DNA of 64,000 nt from an uncultured Lentisphaeria bacterium (GTDB lineage: Bacteria; Verrucomicrobiota; Lentisphaeria; Victivallales; UBA1829), in assembly GCA_949282305.1 (NCBI GenBank), contig CASDPB010000065.1, positions 1 through 64,000 on the forward strand, written 5' to 3'. Below the pieces are notes generated by a model. That model searched no databases, had not been told where the DNA came from, and worked only from the letters and a program-made list of their open reading frames with translations. Every line of letters starts with the position of its first letter. Positions within the stretch are counted from its first letter, which is position 1. Positions 62,575 through 64,000 of this stretch are shown here, piece after piece. Position numbers and translations under genes: made by a program.

Positions 62575-64000
62575 TTATTCATTTGCAAAACCGGCTTCGT
62601 CAACCAGCAGGTCGCGAAGCTTGCTCAATGCCTGATTCTGAATCTGGCGGACACGTTCACGGGTTCTGCCGATCTCCTGGCTGACCTCTTCCAGAGTTCT
62701 GGAACGGGTGCCGTCGAGACCGAAGCGCATTTTCAGAATCATGCGTTCACGTTCATCCAGCTCGCCGAGCAGATCAACCAGACGCCCGACGGATTCCACA
62801 TCGCTCAGGATGCGGTCGGGAGTCATGGCTCCGCGGTCGGGGATAATGTCCTGAAACTCTCCGTCCTCGCCCTGCTGGATCGGATCATGTAGCGAAAAAG
62901 TCCTTAAATCCGCCAGACGCAGTCCGGCAACGGTTCTTTCACTGTAGTCCAGATTTTTTGCAATTTCCGCATCGGTGGGTTCACGCCCGAGCTTTTCGGC
63001 AAGTTTCATGCGGATCGACTTGATTTTGTTGATCTTGCCGGCGGACTGCACCGGAATGCGGATGATGCGGCTCTGGTTTGCGAGTGCGCGGCGCATGGAC
63101 TGCTTGATCCACCACGCGGCATAAGAGCTGAACTTCGCTCCTTTTGCGGGGTCGAATTTTTCCACGGCGCGCATCAGGCCGATATTGCCTTCGGAAATCA
63201 GGTCCAGCAGCGGAAGCCCGAGTCCTTTAAAGTCATGCGCAATTTTGACAACCAGGCGCAGATTCGCCTTAATCAATGTGGCGCGCGCTTCATCATGCGC
63301 CATGTTGTCACTGCCGTGAATTTTTGCGGCAAGATCGACCTCCTGCTCCTTTGTGACCAGGGAAATCTGCCCGATATCCTGCATATAGACTTTCATCGTG
63401 TCGTTTTTTGAAACGACGCCGACTTTGCCGCCGGGGAGCTGATCCTTTTTCTCTTCATCAAGTTCGGCTTCATTATCCGCTTCACCCGCTTCGGACGGTT
63501 CCGGCTCAGGTGTCACCTGAAGAGTCGCAGGCGCATAATCGGTTTTATCAGGCAGCTGTCTGCTTTTCTCTGCAGCGTCGGTCTTTGCGTTTTTCTTTGC
63601 CTTTGCCTCCGGCTCTTTTTTAGCCTTCGGCTTTGCCGCCGGTTTGGACATCTCTTTTTTGTCCGGTGTCTTTGACTTGGCGGCAGTCGGCTTTGCCGTG
63701 TCTTTTGCCTCCGTTTTTGATACGGGCTTTGAAGCCGCTCCTGCAGGGGCTTTTTTCGCGGTTTCCGCGGGAGCTTTCACCGGAAGCGCTTTTCCCGAAA
63801 CCGCTTTTACGGCGGATTTCGGCTTGGATTCCGCTTTTTCCTGCACTTTGGGAGCCGTTTTTGCGGAGACTTTCACCGGTGCGGATTTTTCTTTTTTTGC
63901 CGGGGCAACTGTCTTTGCCGGCACTGCCTTGTCCGAATCTTTCTTATTTTTTCTGGCTGTTTTGGTGGCGGGAACCGCAACTTTCTTTACAGGCGGCGCC
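62575..64000 (-). CDS. rpoD: primary-type RNA polymerase sigma factor with long Lys/Ala/Pro-rich N-terminus (5' end beyond window)
   Basis: The frame is open to the window edge, so the start is missing. The last 280 residues are regions 1.2 to 4: [25 protein letters not shown] (1.2), [12 protein letters not shown] and [15 protein letters not shown] (2.1-2.2), [29 protein letters not shown] (2.3-2.4), and [25 protein letters not shown] (4.2). Region 1.1 is absent; instead at least 170 residues of repeated Lys, Ala, Pro, Ser and Thr, then an acidic Glu/Asp segment, precede region 1.2. The tail is like histone H1 or AlgP proteins. A GTG start at 63924 is possible but upstream codons are of the same composition. 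It most likely is the housekeeping sigma. Confidence 0.9.
   Translation of the reverse strand, partial: APPVKKVAVPATKTARKNKKDSDKAVPAKTVAPAKKEKSAPVKVSAKTAPKVQEKAESKPKSAVKAVSGKALPVKAPAETAKKAPAGAASKPVSKTEAKDTAKPTAAKSKTPDKKEMSKPAAKPKAKKEPEAKAKKNAKTDAAEKSRQLPDKTDYAPATLQVTPEPEPSEAGEADNEAELDEEKKDQLPGGKVGVVSKNDTMKVYMQDIGQISLVTKEQEVDLAAKIHGSDNMAHDEARATLIKANLRLVVKIAHDFKGLGLPLLDLISEGNIGLMRAVEKFDPAKGAKFSSYAAWWIKQSMRRALANQSRIIRIPVQSAGKINKIKSIRMKLAEKLGREPTDAEIAKNLDYSERTVAGLRLADLRTFSLHDPIQQGEDGEFQDIIPDRGAMTPDRILSDVESVGRLVDLLGELDERERMILKMRFGLDGTRSRTLEEVSQEIGRTRERVRQIQNQALSKLRDLLVDEAGFANE

Noticed and set aside
1-64000. Mobile elements, prophage, CRISPR arrays, tRNA or rRNA genes
   Set aside because: No transposase or integrase product, no evenly spaced repeats and no cloverleaf-type sequence was seen; gene content and codon character look uniform.

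Overview
The window looks like a chromosomal segment of a Lentisphaerae (Victivallis-like) bacterium of the PVC superphylum. The reasons are two prepilin-type 'TLIELLVV / SLIELLVV' proteins standing beside glycan-degrading genes, a DUF6259-type and other poorly classified glycoside-hydrolase-like proteins paired with AraC or LacI regulators, a SecDF fusion, meso-DAP-type MurE (DNPR motif), and a small lipoprotein of a type I associate with PVC genomes. The assignment is inference from gene content; there is no rRNA in the window. Strong Shine-Dalgarno sequences decide most starts. I see no tRNA, rRNA, CRISPR, transposase, integrase or phage gene.

Layout. 1-3.7 kb: PfkB sugar kinase, then ribF coupled to a membrane-anchored MerR-like protein. 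3.7-9.0 kb (minus): a four-gene carbohydrate unit, LacI regulator > prepilin-like protein > discoidin/TIM-barrel hydrolase > helical-barrel protein, behind a perfect sigma70-type promoter with a downstream dyad. 9.2-14.3 kb: queC, a KDG-kinase-like kinase and yajC-secDF. 14.4-15.1 kb (minus): an RRM protein with a long disordered tail. 15.5-21.3 kb: AraC regulator divergent from a 1018-aa GH clan A/CBM9-like enzyme, a small secreted protein and a second prepilin-like protein. 21.4-23.9 kb: a probable ornithine-lipid pair (OlsB-like, OlsA/PlsC-like) overlapping a CobS-fold protein that has lost its acidic catalytic motif. 24-28.6 kb: RsmB-like methyltransferase and two convergent, overlapping GT-C-like membrane proteins. 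28.8-36.4 kb: guaB, ispF, an MscS channel, a TolC-fragment-like lipoprotein, a 56-aa zinc ribbon, comEB, guaA and rsmD. 36.6-38.2 kb: an unrecognised cluster of a coiled-coil membrane protein, a 35-aa membrane peptide and a 51-aa lipoprotein. 38.3-43.5 kb: AraC divergent from an RND efflux pair. 43.8-51.2 kb: MoxR, DUF58, transglutaminase and AsmA-like proteins. 51.4-53.2 kb: TIM-barrel isomerase and Gfo/Idh/MocA oxidoreductase. 53.4-59.2 kb: S41 protease, BamE-like lipoprotein, UDP-glucuronate decarboxylase, murF, murE. 59.3-62.3 kb: AraC divergent from a DUF6259-like hydrolase. 62.4-64 kb (minus): rpsU behind a primary-type sigma factor with a very long Lys/Ala/Pro-rich N-terminus that runs off the window.

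Together the genes describe a Gram-negative saccharolytic cell: three regulator-plus-hydrolase modules take apart host or plant glycans, sugar kinases and an isomerase/dehydrogenase pair feed the products onward, and the rest is housekeeping for envelope, translation and purines. The most unusual observations are the prepilin-like proteins wired into glycan operons, the 36.6-38.2 kb cluster, the histone-H1-like sigma tail, the degenerate CobS-like protein and a recurring 16-bp spacer in the candidate promoters.
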